64,000 nucleotides of DNA from Spirochaetes bacterium GWE1_32_154 (GTDB taxonomy: Bacteria > Spirochaetota > GWE2-31-10), in NCBI GenBank assembly GCA_001829315.1, contig MIAY01000025.1, positions 62,928 to 126,927 of the forward strand. Reading direction: 5' to 3'. This document shows positions 41,956 to 52,746 of the stretch, in pieces. The first letter of the stretch is position 1, and each line of letters begins with the position of its first letter. The translations under genes were made by a program, and so were the position numbers. The notes beneath the pieces are model-generated. The model ran no database searches, was not told where the DNA came from, and saw only the letters and a list, made by a program, of their open reading frames with translations.

Positions 41956-44900
41956 ATGAATAAATTTATACGAAAATTGTATAGTCTGATGTCGATATTT
42001 TTTACTTTTATGATAGTGGTTTCCTGTACCCCGGTTGTTAATGAGATTGGTACAAAGATTGTTAATATAACAAAAACTAAAGAAAAATTGTCTGTTCCTG
42101 TTTTTACAATTATTCCTCCTGAAGGAAAAACCGAGGCTGATATTTCTGATAGTGACGGTAATTATTATGAAATTTTCGAGGTTAGCATCACTTCACCTGA
42201 TGAAAATGCTGTTATCTGGTATACTTTTGATGGTTCAACACCGTCAAAAGATAATAAAATGGCTTTTCAATATTCAGCACCTGTTTCAATAACGAGATAC
42301 AGACAAATTAAAGCGATCTCATATGTGGATAATCCGGCATACAAGGAATCTGATGCTGTAATTCAGGAATTTAAACTCAAAGTACGACCTCCTGTTGTTA
42401 GTTGGAATGAGACAAAAACTGAAGTTATTCTTGATTCTACAACTGATGCTTCAATTATTTCATATTCATTTACCGGTCAGTCAGCAGATTTAATACGGTA
42501 TGTCAATCCTGTTAGTGTTCCTCAAGAGGGGTATGTATTATATTCAATAGCAGAAAAGGAAGGTTGGGCTGATTCCTCACTGGTAATAACTGATAAAAAA
42601 GCTCCCGGTCAGATTTCTTCGTTAAATGCTAAAGCTGGTAAAGGAAGTGTCATACTTAATTGGACTGATCCCGGTGATAATGATTTTGAGTCTGTTACAG
42701 TACAATATAACAGCGAAATATTGAGTGTACTAAAAGGAATACAGTCACTTCTTGTTGAAGGGTTAGATAATGGATTAACATATTCATTTACTTTTACAAC
42801 GGTTGATTCATCCGGTAATGTATCAGCAGGGAAAGAAATATCAGCAACGCCGAGTGCTTCTGCTATAGATGATATAATACCCGCCGGAGAGGTAACCGGT
42901 TTAATACTTAAGCCGGGTAACGGTTCTGCCGTTTTACAGTGGACAGATCCTGAAGACAATGATTTTGTGTATGTTTCTATACAATATAACAGTACAATTG
43001 TTAAAGTTCCAAAAGGACAGCAGTCACTTCTTGTTGAGGGATTGAATAATGGAACAGAATATTCATTTACTGTTAAAACTGTAGATTCATCAAGTAACTT
43101 TTCTACGGGACTAATAAAAGTTGTAACGCCTTCAATTGATGCTGAAGTTGATTTAATTCCGCCCGGTGAAGTAAGTGCCGTTGTAAGTATACCGGGAAAT
43201 AAAAGTGTTACGCTTACATGGACTGATCCCGGTGTTATTGACTTTGATAAAGTTGAGATAGTGTATGGAAGTCAGATTTTATCTGTTAATAAAGGAAAGC
43301 AGTCACTTCTTGTTGAAGGACTGGAAAATGGCATCGAATATACATTCATTATTAAAACAATAGATACAAGCGGTAATAAATCAAGCGGAATCGTTCATAA
43401 AGCGACACCGGAAAGTTCTGTTGGAGATGATATAACACCACCTGCAGAAGTTACTGCTTTATTTCTTTCAGAAGGAACCGGTAAAGTAACATTGACATGG
43501 GCTGACCCTGTTGATAGTGATTTTTACCAGATTGAGATTGGATATAACAGCCAGGTTTTTCTTATTTCTAAAGGCACTCAAATAAAGGAAATCACCGGCT
43601 TAACAAATGGAGTATCATATCTTTTTACAGTTAAGACAATTGATACAACCGGCAATAAATCTGTAGGGGTTGAAAAGATAGGGACTCCTCAAGTAACAAC
43701 TTCAAGTGATACAACCCCCCCGGGAAATGTTACAGGTTTAACAGCAACACCGGGTAGTGGAAAAGTTCTTTTAAAATGGACTGATCCGGGTGACCCTGAT
43801 TTAGCGAAAATAGAGATTTCTTATACAGGAAGCACTGAACCTGTATATGTTGGTAAAAACATTCAGGTTTATGAAGTAAGTCAACTTGAAAACGGTAAAG
43901 AGTATAATTTTACAATTAAAAGTATCGACACAAGCAGTAATATATCAAGTGGCGTTTCAAAAACGTGTACACCTGTTAAAATTGCTGTTACCAGTGTAAC
44001 TTTGATTAAAGAAACAACGACATTATTAGTTAATGGTAAAGAAACGCTATCATATTCTATTCTTCCTTCAGATGCAACGGATAAAGGGGTGATCTGGAGT
44101 TCCGGTAATACAGCCGTAGCCTCAGTCAGCAGTAGTGGAGAGGTTACCGGTATAGCTACCGGTACTGCGATTATCACTATTAAAACAGTTGATGGTGAAA
44201 AAACAGCAATGTGTACGGTAACAGTTACCAATACTTCTGTTTCTGTAAGTAGTGTTGCATGTAGTGAATCTTCAGTGAGTATGATTGTGAATGATAAAAA
44301 AACATTAATCGCAACAATTACACCTGCTAATGCAACCAATCAGAATATAATATGGAGTTCTTCAAATTCAAATATAGTTACTGTCTCTCAAACCGGTGAA
44401 TTAACAGCAATCGCTACAGGAACAGCAACGATTACAGTTACAACAGAAGATGGTGGAAAGACAGCTATATGCACAATTGTCGTTAATAATCCGACTGTGT
44501 ATGTTGAGAGTATCACACTTGATGCTATTTCGTTAAATATATTGATTGGTTCAACAGAAACGCTTACTCCAATTTTTGTTCCGTCAAATGCTACAAATAA
44601 AAATGTAACATGGAGTTCTGATAATGAAGCTGTTGCATCTGTAGGCGGGGGTGTTGTTACTGCAGTTGCTGTGGGAACTGCAAAAATAACTGTAACAAGT
44701 AGTGATGGTGGTAAAAAAGCATATTGCGATGTTACTGTAACTCCAATACCAGTTGTAAGTGTAGCTCTTAATAAAAATACAACAACTATACTTGCCGGGT
44801 TCAAAGAAACTTTATCTCCGACAATTACTCCTGTTAATGCAACAAATAAAAATGTTACCTGGTCAAGTTTAAATACGGCAGTTGCTACAGTAGATGGTTT

Positions 44901-46515
44901 TGGCGAAGTCACTGCAAAAACAGTGGGGGAAGCGGCAATTACAGTAACAACAGTAGACGGCAGTAAAACTGCAACATGTATAGTAACCGTTACGGATGTT
45001 GTTGTTCCGGTAACTGGTATTACCTTAAATAAATCGGTAACAACTCTGGATGTCGGAGGAAGTGATGTACTTATTTCAACGATACTCCCTTTAGGTGCGA
45101 CTAATCAGAATGTTATCTGGTTAAGTAAAGATACTCAGGTTGTAACGGTGAGTAATGGTCAGATAACAGCTCTTAAAGCCGGAATTGCAATAGTTTCAGT
45201 TACAACAGAAGATGGTGGAAAAACTGCAGAATGCAGTGTTACCGTAAATCCTGTTTTAGTAACAGGGGTTAATTTAAATAGTACTACATTAAGTTTAATA
45301 ACCGGTGACTCCGGGACTTTAGTAGCAACAGTGCTACCGGATAATGCAACGAATAAAAATGTTACATGGACCTCCTCAAATACCGGTGTGGCGATTGTTG
45401 ATAATGGTTTAGTAACGGCAATTGCTGCGGGATCTGCAACGATTACAACAACAACACAAGAAGGTAGTAAAACAGCAACATGCTCAGTAACTGTTACAGA
45501 TCCATATATTGCTGTGACCGGAGTAGAAATAAGTAAGACATCAACCGGTTTAGTTGTTGGTGGAAATGAAACGTTAACAGCAACAATTCTACCGTCCGGT
45601 GCAACGAATAAAGCGGTTACATGGAGTTCTTCAGATTCAACTAAGGTGACTGTTGATTCTAACGGGAAAATAACAGGTATTGCTGTCGGAACTTCAATTG
45701 TAACAGTAACAAGTACTGATGGTGCTAAAACAGCCTCATGTACCGTCACTGTTAATGCAGCAGTAATAGCAGTAACCGGTGTTTCAATAAATAAAACAAT
45801 TATTTCGAATCTTCTGGTAACTCAAACAGAACAGTTAACAGCAACGGTAGCACCTGCTGATGCAACAAATCAGAATGTAATCTGGACTTCATCAGATAGT
45901 ACAAAAGTTTCTGTAACAACGAGTGGTTTGATAACAGCTGTTGCAGCAGGTACTGCAATAATTACGGTAACATCTCAAAGTGATGGCACTAAGAAAGCAG
46001 AATGTACTGTTACAGTGCCAACTACTTATTCAGTAAGTTATAATGGAAACTCAAATTCAGGGGGATCTGTTCCTTCCACGGTAATGTATGCAACAGGTAA
46101 TACTGTAACAGTTGCTGCAAATACCGGAAATCTGGTTCGTACGGGGTATACGTTCGCAGGCTGGAATACGAAAAGTGATGGAACCGGAACAAATTTTATT
46201 GCGGGAAGCGGAACTTTTGTAATATCGGCAAATACAATTTTATATGCACGATGGAATTCTATTGAGTATGAAATAACCTATAATCTAAATGGCGGAACAA
46301 ATCATGCAGATAATCCAGCAAATTATACTATTGCAACAGCAACAATAGTTTTGAGTAATCCAACCAGAACAGGGTATACATTTGCCGGGTGGTATGATAA
46401 TGCCTCTTTCTTAGGTACTGCAATAACACAAATTGCAGCCGGTTCTACCGGTAATAAAGTTTTGTATGCAAAGTGGAATATTGGTTCCGGTGGTATTGGT
46501 TTTGATTTTAACTAA
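41956..46515 (+). CDS. giant surface lipoprotein: chitobiase-C-like, five FnIII, eight Big_2 and two Listeria-Bacteroides repeats
   Basis: 1519 residues with a lipoprotein signal (FMIVVSC). Residues 60-135 form a chitobiase-C-like Ig module (VIWYTFDGSTPSKDN). Five fibronectin-III-like domains of about 90 residues follow (215-670), with WTDPGDNDF-type starts and LLVEGLENG turns. Eight Big_2 Ig domains of about 83 residues follow (670-1350), each with an ATNKNVTWSS-type core and a C(S/I)VTV end. Two InlB/Flg_new repeats (RTGYTFAGW, YARWN/YAKWN) close the protein. Such arrays hold a functional tip away from the surface or bind polysaccharide or host glycans. AAGGAG precedes ATG. Middle gene of the operon. 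Confidence 0.85.
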   Translation: MNKFIRKLYSLMSIFFTFMIVVSCTPVVNEIGTKIVNITKTKEKLSVPVFTIIPPEGKTEADISDSDGNYYEIFEVSITSPDENAVIWYTFDGSTPSKDNKMAFQYSAPVSITRYRQIKAISYVDNPAYKESDAVIQEFKLKVRPPVVSWNETKTEVILDSTTDASIISYSFTGQSADLIRYVNPVSVPQEGYVLYSIAEKEGWADSSLVITDKKAPGQISSLNAKAGKGSVILNWTDPGDNDFESVTVQYNSEILSVLKGIQSLLVEGLDNGLTYSFTFTTVDSSGNVSAGKEISATPSASAIDDIIPAGEVTGLILKPGNGSAVLQWTDPEDNDFVYVSIQYNSTIVKVPKGQQSLLVEGLNNGTEYSFTVKTVDSSSNFSTGLIKVVTPSIDAEVDLIPPGEVSAVVSIPGNKSVTLTWTDPGVIDFDKVEIVYGSQILSVNKGKQSLLVEGLENGIEYTFIIKTIDTSGNKSSGIVHKATPESSVGDDITPPAEVTALFLSEGTGKVTLTWADPVDSDFYQIEIGYNSQVFLISKGTQIKEITGLTNGVSYLFTVKTIDTTGNKSVGVEKIGTPQVTTSSDTTPPGNVTGLTATPGSGKVLLKWTDPGDPDLAKIEISYTGSTEPVYVGKNIQVYEVSQLENGKEYNFTIKSIDTSSNISSGVSKTCTPVKIAVTSVTLIKETTTLLVNGKETLSYSILPSDATDKGVIWSSGNTAVASVSSSGEVTGIATGTAIITIKTVDGEKTAMCTVTVTNTSVSVSSVACSESSVSMIVNDKKTLIATITPANATNQNIIWSSSNSNIVTVSQTGELTAIATGTATITVTTEDGGKTAICTIVVNNPTVYVESITLDAISLNILIGSTETLTPIFVPSNATNKNVTWSSDNEAVASVGGGVVTAVAVGTAKITVTSSDGGKKAYCDVTVTPIPVVSVALNKNTTTILAGFKETLSPTITPVNATNKNVTWSSLNTAVATVDGFGEVTAKTVGEAAITVTTVDGSKTATCIVTVTDVVVPVTGITLNKSVTTLDVGGSDVLISTILPLGATNQNVIWLSKDTQVVTVSNGQITALKAGIAIVSVTTEDGGKTAECSVTVNPVLVTGVNLNSTTLSLITGDSGTLVATVLPDNATNKNVTWTSSNTGVAIVDNGLVTAIAAGSATITTTTQEGSKTATCSVTVTDPYIAVTGVEISKTSTGLVVGGNETLTATILPSGATNKAVTWSSSDSTKVTVDSNGKITGIAVGTSIVTVTSTDGAKTASCTVTVNAAVIAVTGVSINKTIISNLLVTQTEQLTATVAPADATNQNVIWTSSDSTKVSVTTSGLITAVAAGTAIITVTSQSDGTKKAECTVTVPTTYSVSYNGNSNSGGSVPSTVMYATGNTVTVAANTGNLVRTGYTFAGWNTKSDGTGTNFIAGSGTFVISANTILYARWNSIEYEITYNLNGGTNHADNPANYTIATATIVLSNPTRTGYTFAGWYDNASFLGTAITQIAAGSTGNKVLYAKWNIGSGGIGFDFN

Positions 46516-46527
46516 AGGGGGAGTGTT

Positions 46528-49500
46528 ATGTTTGTAAAAAAAATTATAGGTTTATTTATAGCGTTATGTATTATTACAGGGTGTACTCAGAATGTTGATT
46601 TCGCTGGTAACACAGGTGCGATAGAAAAGAAAACAGGTAGTTTAACAATTGTCAGAGATAATCAGGTACGTTCGGGTTCAGGTTTTTTAGAACCCAATAA
46701 ACAGATTGTTATTTCTGATATTGTAACTGTTAATGTTACCGTTTCTGGAGCCGGATTTACTGATATTTCAAAAGTTGTTACCGGGGTTACAGGTGGTGCC
46801 GGAAGCAATATTACAATTGATGATATTCCTGTTGGTAACAATAGAGTAATTACTGTCCGGGCATATTTATCAAACAGTGAAATGGAAGGTGTTGTGTTAA
46901 GGGGAATTGTCAATATAGCGGCGGGTACTAATACTGCTTCTGTGACATGGCTTACAACAGGACTTGGTAACGTTTTTTATGAACTATTAAAGACTCATTC
47001 GTATAATATTTCGGGTATAAGTCCTGCAGATATAACAACACTTAGTGGTTTGGTTACCGGTGCAGGTGTTACACATCAGTCACTGGTGAATTATGTTGCT
47101 ATTGCAGCTGATTATAAAGCAAGTACATTAAAAGCTCCGGGTGCTGTTGCTTATCAAATAACTCCGTCATCAGCAACTTTTTCAATAAATAATATTACTG
47201 ATTTTACAGGATATAAAGCACAAATTACAGACCCCGCATCCTCTGTTAAGGAAACAGTGGTCTCAGGAATAAATACAATTTCAGGCATAACACCCGGGAT
47301 CTGGCAGCTTGTTATTTATAAAGGAACAGATATAGTTTACAGAAGTGTATTAACCTCAATTATTGCCGGTGAAACAAAATTATTTGGTGCTGTTGATTTT
47401 GTTGTATCTAAACCTGCAATTTCTCCTGCTGAACCTTTATTCTCATCAGCATCGTTATCTGTTACAATAACAACGACAACTGATGGTGCTGCTATTTATT
47501 ATACAACAAATGGAACAGAGCCTACAACAGGAAGTACGTTGTATTCCGCACCATTTTCAATTTCAGCAACAACAACAATAAAAGCAATTGCTGTTAAAAG
47601 TTTATTTGTTAATTCGCAAGTTGAGACAAAAGAATATACAAAACAAATAAGTGCCACTATTGGTGAAAATCACCCGGCAACCGGCATTTTCAGTCCTGTT
47701 GATTCTGCTACATGGGGAACAGCAACGTGGAGTCTCGGTTCTCATTTTGTCGGAAGCGATGTCACATTTGCTGTGTATTCAAAAAATGCTACACGTATTT
47801 TACTTGAAATTTACGAAACAGAAACAAGTACAACAAATACAAAAAAAGGTTATGGAACATCTGCCCGATATGATTATTGGATGACAAAAGGGGCTGATAA
47901 TATCTGGAGAGCAAAACTTGCATCGGTACCGCCAAAAACCTATTATGCATTTAGAGCGTGGGGGCCGAACTGGACATTTGATGCAACATGGACACGTGGA
48001 AATTCAAACAAAGGTTTTATAAGCGATGTTGATGATAACGGAAACAGATTTAATCCTAATAAAGTTTTATTTGATCCGTATACAAGAGAGTTATCACATG
48101 ATAAGGAATTTCCTGAAATGGATGCTGCAGGTGAATCTGGCGGTATGTATGGAACCGGCGGTTCAACGACTTTACCAACACCACAAATGTACTCGGGACC
48201 AATGACAACCGGTGGTGTTTCTATTGATAGCCGTAATGTAGACACAGGACGATGGGTACCAAAAGGGATTATACTGCAAAAGACAAATGAAACATTTACA
48301 AAACCGGTATTCGCCGAAGAGTCTTCTGTTATGTATGAAGCGCATGTTCGTGGTATAAGTGCTCATAATTCAGTAACTGATTTACAAACAATTCTTTCCG
48401 GTATGTCAGGTTTTGAAGGTGTAGTTAATGTACCGGCAGAATATCGCGGAACATATAAAGGTGCCGGGTATTTAGCAAAGTATCTTAAATCAATAGGTGT
48501 TAATACTATAGAACTTTTACCGGTTCATGAAACCGAAAATGATATGATGCCGTTTGACGGCAGTCAACCGACACTTGGCGGGGCTAAAAACTTCTGGGGG
48601 TATATGACGTATGGTTTTTTTGCCCCTGACAGACGTTATGCTTTTGATAAATCAGCCGGCGGACCTGTTTCAGAATTTCAGCAAATGGTTAAGGCATTAA
48701 ATACTGAGGGAATTAAAGTATTTCTTGATGTCGTTTATAATCATACCGGAGAGGGTGGAAACTGGGGTAAAAAAGATGTAACAGGTTTTGTTTCTATGGG
48801 TGGTTTTGATACTGCTGAATATTATCATCTTGTACCGGGTGGACTTGATAAAAATTTACTTGTGGACGGTGCAACCGGTTGTGGAAATCAACTGAATTTT
48901 TCAAAGACAGTTAATCATAACCTTGTTCTTGATTCATTAACGTACTGGATTGACGATATGGGTATAAGCGGTTTCCGTTTTGATCTGGCAGCGGTTCTTG
49001 GACGAAAACCCGATTTACATACATGGGATCCGGATACAACATATTGGGATAGGGTAAAAGCATTTTATAATGATCATCCTACACTTCTGGCAATGGCTGC
49101 ACTTGGTCAGTCAAAAGGTGCATGGATGATTGCAGAAGCATGGGATATGTGGGGATACCCGGTTGGTAACTTTCCAAATGGCTGGGGCGAATGGAATGGC
49201 CGATATAGAGACTCTGTAAGAAAATATATGACAGGTGATACATCCGGTCATGACGGTGTTAGTTATACTGACGCTTTTTATGGTGATTATGCTCATTTTA
49301 ACGATCAGGGCGGACCTCATAAATCAATTAATTTTCTGGTAGCTCATGATGGTTTCACATTGACTGATCTTGTCAGTTATAATGCTAAGCAGAATTCGTT
49401 TCTTTCGTGGCCGTTCGGACCTTCCGATGGTGGCGGTGACAGTAATATGAGTTGGGACTCAGATGGTAGTCAATCTTTTAGAAGACAGCGTCTACGAAAT

Positions 49501-52443
49501 TTCTGGGCATTTCAGATGTTCAGTCGTGGAACTCCAATGATTGTCTACGGTGATGAATTGGCAAGAACGCAAAATGGAAATAATAATCCGTATAATATTG
49601 ATAGTGTTATGACATGGAATAATTATTCGATGATTAATACTGATGCACCTCATGCTGCTTCAACAGAATATGGTGGTGCGTATCATAATAATGTAGGAAC
49701 AGATGCTTTAGCTGACGGGAAAAATAATATTTTCAAATTTTCAACATATTTAATGAAGTTAAGACGGGATACAGCTGCACTTCATGCAAAAGATTATACA
49801 GAAACAATTGGTTATACAACTGAAACAGGAGCAGCATTTACTAATGGGAGAGCTGTACGAATATGGCGAGGTGATTTTCTGATTTGTTCAAATATGTGGA
49901 CTGAAAATCTAACGTATACTATTCCTGCTGCATCATCAGGTAAAGGCTGGGCACGAATTGTTGATACCGGTTCATGGGCTGAAGCATATAATAACTACTG
50001 GGATATTGAGGAAGCAGCTGAAATATCAGGTACGTACAGTGTTAACGCGTGGGCAATGACTGTTTTTAAACAAGTTGAGAAAACAGTAACACCTGTTGTA
50101 AAGGCAAGTGAGCTTTTTACTGATACCTATACAATTACTGCAACAACCACAACAGTGGGGGGAGATATTCGCTATACAACAGATGGTACAGAACCCACTA
50201 TTTCAAGTACAATTTTCCCGGGTGCGGGTCTTGTAATTAATTCAACAACAACTTTTAAGGCAAAAACATTTAAAGCCGGTGCATTAACTTCTGCGGTGGC
50301 AAGTGAAACATATACCAATAGTGCTGCTGTTGAGTTGCCGGTTGTTTCTTTAAATACCTCAAAATTCTGGAACGCAATAACTATATTTGCTCACACAAAA
50401 ACTGTTGGTGCAACACTTCGATATACAACTACCGGAATCGATCCTATTGCAACGGATACTTTATTTCCTGATACCGGCGTTCCTTTTACTACAACTTCAA
50501 CATTGAAAGTAAAAGGGTTTAAAGATGGTTTGTCAGACTCTCAAGTGACAACCGCAACGTATACAAAGCAAACCAATCCGACATATACCGAGTCGCCGTA
50601 TGGGGTTATGCTCCAGGGTTTTCATTGGGGAAGTGCTTCCGATGCGAAAACATGGTATTCAATTATACGAACCAATGCAGCTGATATAAAAAACACTTTT
50701 GAATATGTCTGGTTCCCGCCACCAAGTAAAACTCCGAGTTTTTCACAACAGGGCTATATACCGACTGATTTAAATGATCTTAATTCATACTATGGTTCTG
50801 TTGCTGAGTTAAAATTAGCAATAAGTGATATTAGTCCTGCGAAAGCGATTGCTGATATTGTTGTTAATCATAGAGGCGGTTCTGTAGGATGGGGACAGTT
50901 TGAAAATCCACGCTGGAATGTTGACTATACATCAATTGCTTCAGATGATGAGGGTTTTACGGCAATCGCTTCTGATATGTTCGGCTGGGCAGGTCCGAAA
51001 GGTGCTTCTGACAGTGGAGAAGGGTATGATGCCGCACGTGACCTTGATCATTCAAACGTAAATGTTCAGAAAGGTATTGAAACATGGATGAATAGTGTTT
51101 TAAAAGATGCCGGTTTTATGGGATGGCGATATGATTATGTGAAAGGGTTTCATGGAAAATATGCCGGGCAGTATAATAAAAATACAAGTGCCGGTTTTTC
51201 TGTAGGTGAATATTGGCCGACAGCGGGTTTTGACCCATTGAATACAGCAGGATGGTCTACTTCTATTAATGGCTGGGTAACTCAAACGGCTGAGAATGCA
51301 GGGCAGTCTTCCCGCGTTTTTGACTTCGTATTAAAAGGTAATTTTAACTATGCATTTGGATTTAAAGTTGGTGATCCTGTTACAGAAGATAAAACAACTT
51401 TGTGGGATATGTCACGACTTGCACATACCAATAATATTTTCAGATCAAATCCTTCAAGTGCAGTAACTTTTGTTGATAATCATGATACAGGAAGTTCTCA
51501 ACATCATTGGGAATTAGATCCGGCTGATGTGGGTATTGCAAATGTGTTTATTCTTACTCACCCCGGGTATCCTTCTGTTTCGTGGGAACATTATTTTAAT
51601 AATAAAACCCATATTCAGAAACTTATACAAATACGAAAAGATGCTAAAATTAAAAATACAAGTGCAATAACAGTTTTAGCTCAAACTACAACAAACTATG
51701 CGGCAAAAATTACAGGGGACGATGGTCATGAAATAATTGTAAAAATAGGCGGTGATTTGTGGAGTCCGACACCAAATGATAATAACTATTTTATAGTATA
51801 TTCAGGAACCAATTTTTGTATCTGGAAAAATACAGGTATGAGTGGTGACGGTGATTTCGGGAATACTTTAAGCGGAACTGTTGATAAAACTTTTACGATT
51901 TATAATAAATCAGGTGTTTCATATACAACAACAGATAAGTTGAGTATCTCGGGAACAGGTGCAAGTGCTTTTAGTGTAAGTTCACTACCTGCAGCGACAG
52001 TTGCTTCTTTAGGTTCTGCAACATTTGTAGTACGATTTAATCCTGCATCTGATGGTATTTATAATGCTTTACTAACATTATCTGATGGTAATACTATAAA
52101 TTTAACCGGTAAAAGAAATGCAACAACTACAAAACTAAGAACTAACTATGGAACTTCAATTGGTCAGAATATTTATTTTGGTTACCGGGTAAAAAATGGA
52201 GCCACTGAAGTTAAAGCATGGACCACCGTCGCAGGGTATTATTCAACAGGAACTCAAAGCGGTAACGCTTACAACTGGGAATGTACCATAGATTATGTTG
52301 GAATAAGCACAGCGATTGAGTGGAAGGCTTTTAAAGTTGAAACTTCAGTTGCAGATGATTGGATGCCGGGGACTGATAGAAGTGTAACAACAGGTCTCAC
52401 TCAGTTTTCTTCATGGGATCAAAGTATCAATGTAACAGAATAA
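46528..52443 (+). CDS. bifunctional surface glucanase lipoprotein: isoamylase-type plus alpha-amylase GH13 domains
   Basis: 1971 residues with a lipoprotein signal (CIITGC). A chitobiase-C-like module (near 295-375, YYTTNGTEPTTGST) and a CBM48-like domain precede the first GH13 domain (about 500-1170). That domain has FLDVVYNHTGEGG, the nucleophile in GFRFDLAAVLG, the acid in IAEAWDMWGYP, VAHDGF, and the GlgX/isoamylase tail DELARTQNGNNN. Two more chitobiase-C modules follow. The second GH13 domain (about 1360-1740) has LQGFHWGS, DIVVNHRGG, GWRYDYVKGFHG, VGEYWP and FVDNHDTGS, like plant-type alpha-amylases. The tail has a Hydin/ASPM-like module and a starch-binding-like domain. Together they cleave alpha-1,6 and alpha-1,4 bonds. 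Last gene of the operon. Confidence 0.9.
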   Translation: MFVKKIIGLFIALCIITGCTQNVDFAGNTGAIEKKTGSLTIVRDNQVRSGSGFLEPNKQIVISDIVTVNVTVSGAGFTDISKVVTGVTGGAGSNITIDDIPVGNNRVITVRAYLSNSEMEGVVLRGIVNIAAGTNTASVTWLTTGLGNVFYELLKTHSYNISGISPADITTLSGLVTGAGVTHQSLVNYVAIAADYKASTLKAPGAVAYQITPSSATFSINNITDFTGYKAQITDPASSVKETVVSGINTISGITPGIWQLVIYKGTDIVYRSVLTSIIAGETKLFGAVDFVVSKPAISPAEPLFSSASLSVTITTTTDGAAIYYTTNGTEPTTGSTLYSAPFSISATTTIKAIAVKSLFVNSQVETKEYTKQISATIGENHPATGIFSPVDSATWGTATWSLGSHFVGSDVTFAVYSKNATRILLEIYETETSTTNTKKGYGTSARYDYWMTKGADNIWRAKLASVPPKTYYAFRAWGPNWTFDATWTRGNSNKGFISDVDDNGNRFNPNKVLFDPYTRELSHDKEFPEMDAAGESGGMYGTGGSTTLPTPQMYSGPMTTGGVSIDSRNVDTGRWVPKGIILQKTNETFTKPVFAEESSVMYEAHVRGISAHNSVTDLQTILSGMSGFEGVVNVPAEYRGTYKGAGYLAKYLKSIGVNTIELLPVHETENDMMPFDGSQPTLGGAKNFWGYMTYGFFAPDRRYAFDKSAGGPVSEFQQMVKALNTEGIKVFLDVVYNHTGEGGNWGKKDVTGFVSMGGFDTAEYYHLVPGGLDKNLLVDGATGCGNQLNFSKTVNHNLVLDSLTYWIDDMGISGFRFDLAAVLGRKPDLHTWDPDTTYWDRVKAFYNDHPTLLAMAALGQSKGAWMIAEAWDMWGYPVGNFPNGWGEWNGRYRDSVRKYMTGDTSGHDGVSYTDAFYGDYAHFNDQGGPHKSINFLVAHDGFTLTDLVSYNAKQNSFLSWPFGPSDGGGDSNMSWDSDGSQSFRRQRLRNFWAFQMFSRGTPMIVYGDELARTQNGNNNPYNIDSVMTWNNYSMINTDAPHAASTEYGGAYHNNVGTDALADGKNNIFKFSTYLMKLRRDTAALHAKDYTETIGYTTETGAAFTNGRAVRIWRGDFLICSNMWTENLTYTIPAASSGKGWARIVDTGSWAEAYNNYWDIEEAAEISGTYSVNAWAMTVFKQVEKTVTPVVKASELFTDTYTITATTTTVGGDIRYTTDGTEPTISSTIFPGAGLVINSTTTFKAKTFKAGALTSAVASETYTNSAAVELPVVSLNTSKFWNAITIFAHTKTVGATLRYTTTGIDPIATDTLFPDTGVPFTTTSTLKVKGFKDGLSDSQVTTATYTKQTNPTYTESPYGVMLQGFHWGSASDAKTWYSIIRTNAADIKNTFEYVWFPPPSKTPSFSQQGYIPTDLNDLNSYYGSVAELKLAISDISPAKAIADIVVNHRGGSVGWGQFENPRWNVDYTSIASDDEGFTAIASDMFGWAGPKGASDSGEGYDAARDLDHSNVNVQKGIETWMNSVLKDAGFMGWRYDYVKGFHGKYAGQYNKNTSAGFSVGEYWPTAGFDPLNTAGWSTSINGWVTQTAENAGQSSRVFDFVLKGNFNYAFGFKVGDPVTEDKTTLWDMSRLAHTNNIFRSNPSSAVTFVDNHDTGSSQHHWELDPADVGIANVFILTHPGYPSVSWEHYFNNKTHIQKLIQIRKDAKIKNTSAITVLAQTTTNYAAKITGDDGHEIIVKIGGDLWSPTPNDNNYFIVYSGTNFCIWKNTGMSGDGDFGNTLSGTVDKTFTIYNKSGVSYTTTDKLSISGTGASAFSVSSLPAATVASLGSATFVVRFNPASDGIYNALLTLSDGNTINLTGKRNATTTKLRTNYGTSIGQNIYFGYRVKNGATEVKAWTTVAGYYSTGTQSGNAYNWECTIDYVGISTAIEWKAFKVETSVADDWMPGTDRSVTTGLTQFSSWDQSINVTE

Positions 52444-52462
52444 TTTTTTTTGTATAACCGAT

Positions 52463-52501
52463 ATATCCTTCATGCTCATTGTGAGTATGAAGGATATTTT
52501 T
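52463..52501 (+). terminator. strong rho-independent terminator of the surface operon
   Basis: ATATCCTTCAT (52463-52473) pairs with ATGAAGGATAT (52487-52497); an inner CTCA/TGAG stem closes a TTG loop, and TTTTT follows. It separates the operon from the next amylase gene. The rest of the 303-bp gap holds no credible gene. Confidence 0.8.
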
Positions 52502-52746
52502 ATTAACAGACACTCTACGGTTTTTTTCTGATTTTTAGAAACATCACCTGAATTGTAGTATGTTAATTTTTTTTTATATTGAATATACGAATTGCGCAGG
52601 CTTGAAACAGTCAATAAAAGTTGTGAATACATCATTTTTTGTAACTTTCGTGTTTTTGTGAAAACAAAATAATCCTGGCAATACCGGTTATTTTTCAGGT
52701 ACACTTTATGCTTGTTATTTATCAAAATACAATGCAAGGAGATACA

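Noticed and set aside
44388-45749. Long minus-strand frames opposite the Big_2 repeats
   Set aside because: Val/Thr-rich shadows of the repeat coding sequence; no start signals.
43980-46010. Possible CRISPR array or satellite from regular repeats
   Set aside because: The roughly 250-bp period matches Big_2 domains in one open frame; units are diverged and there are no spacers.
52411-52737. 108-codon reading frame on the minus strand between the amylase genes
   Set aside because: It crosses the terminator hairpin and overlaps the 3' end of the amylase gene, with no ribosome-binding site.
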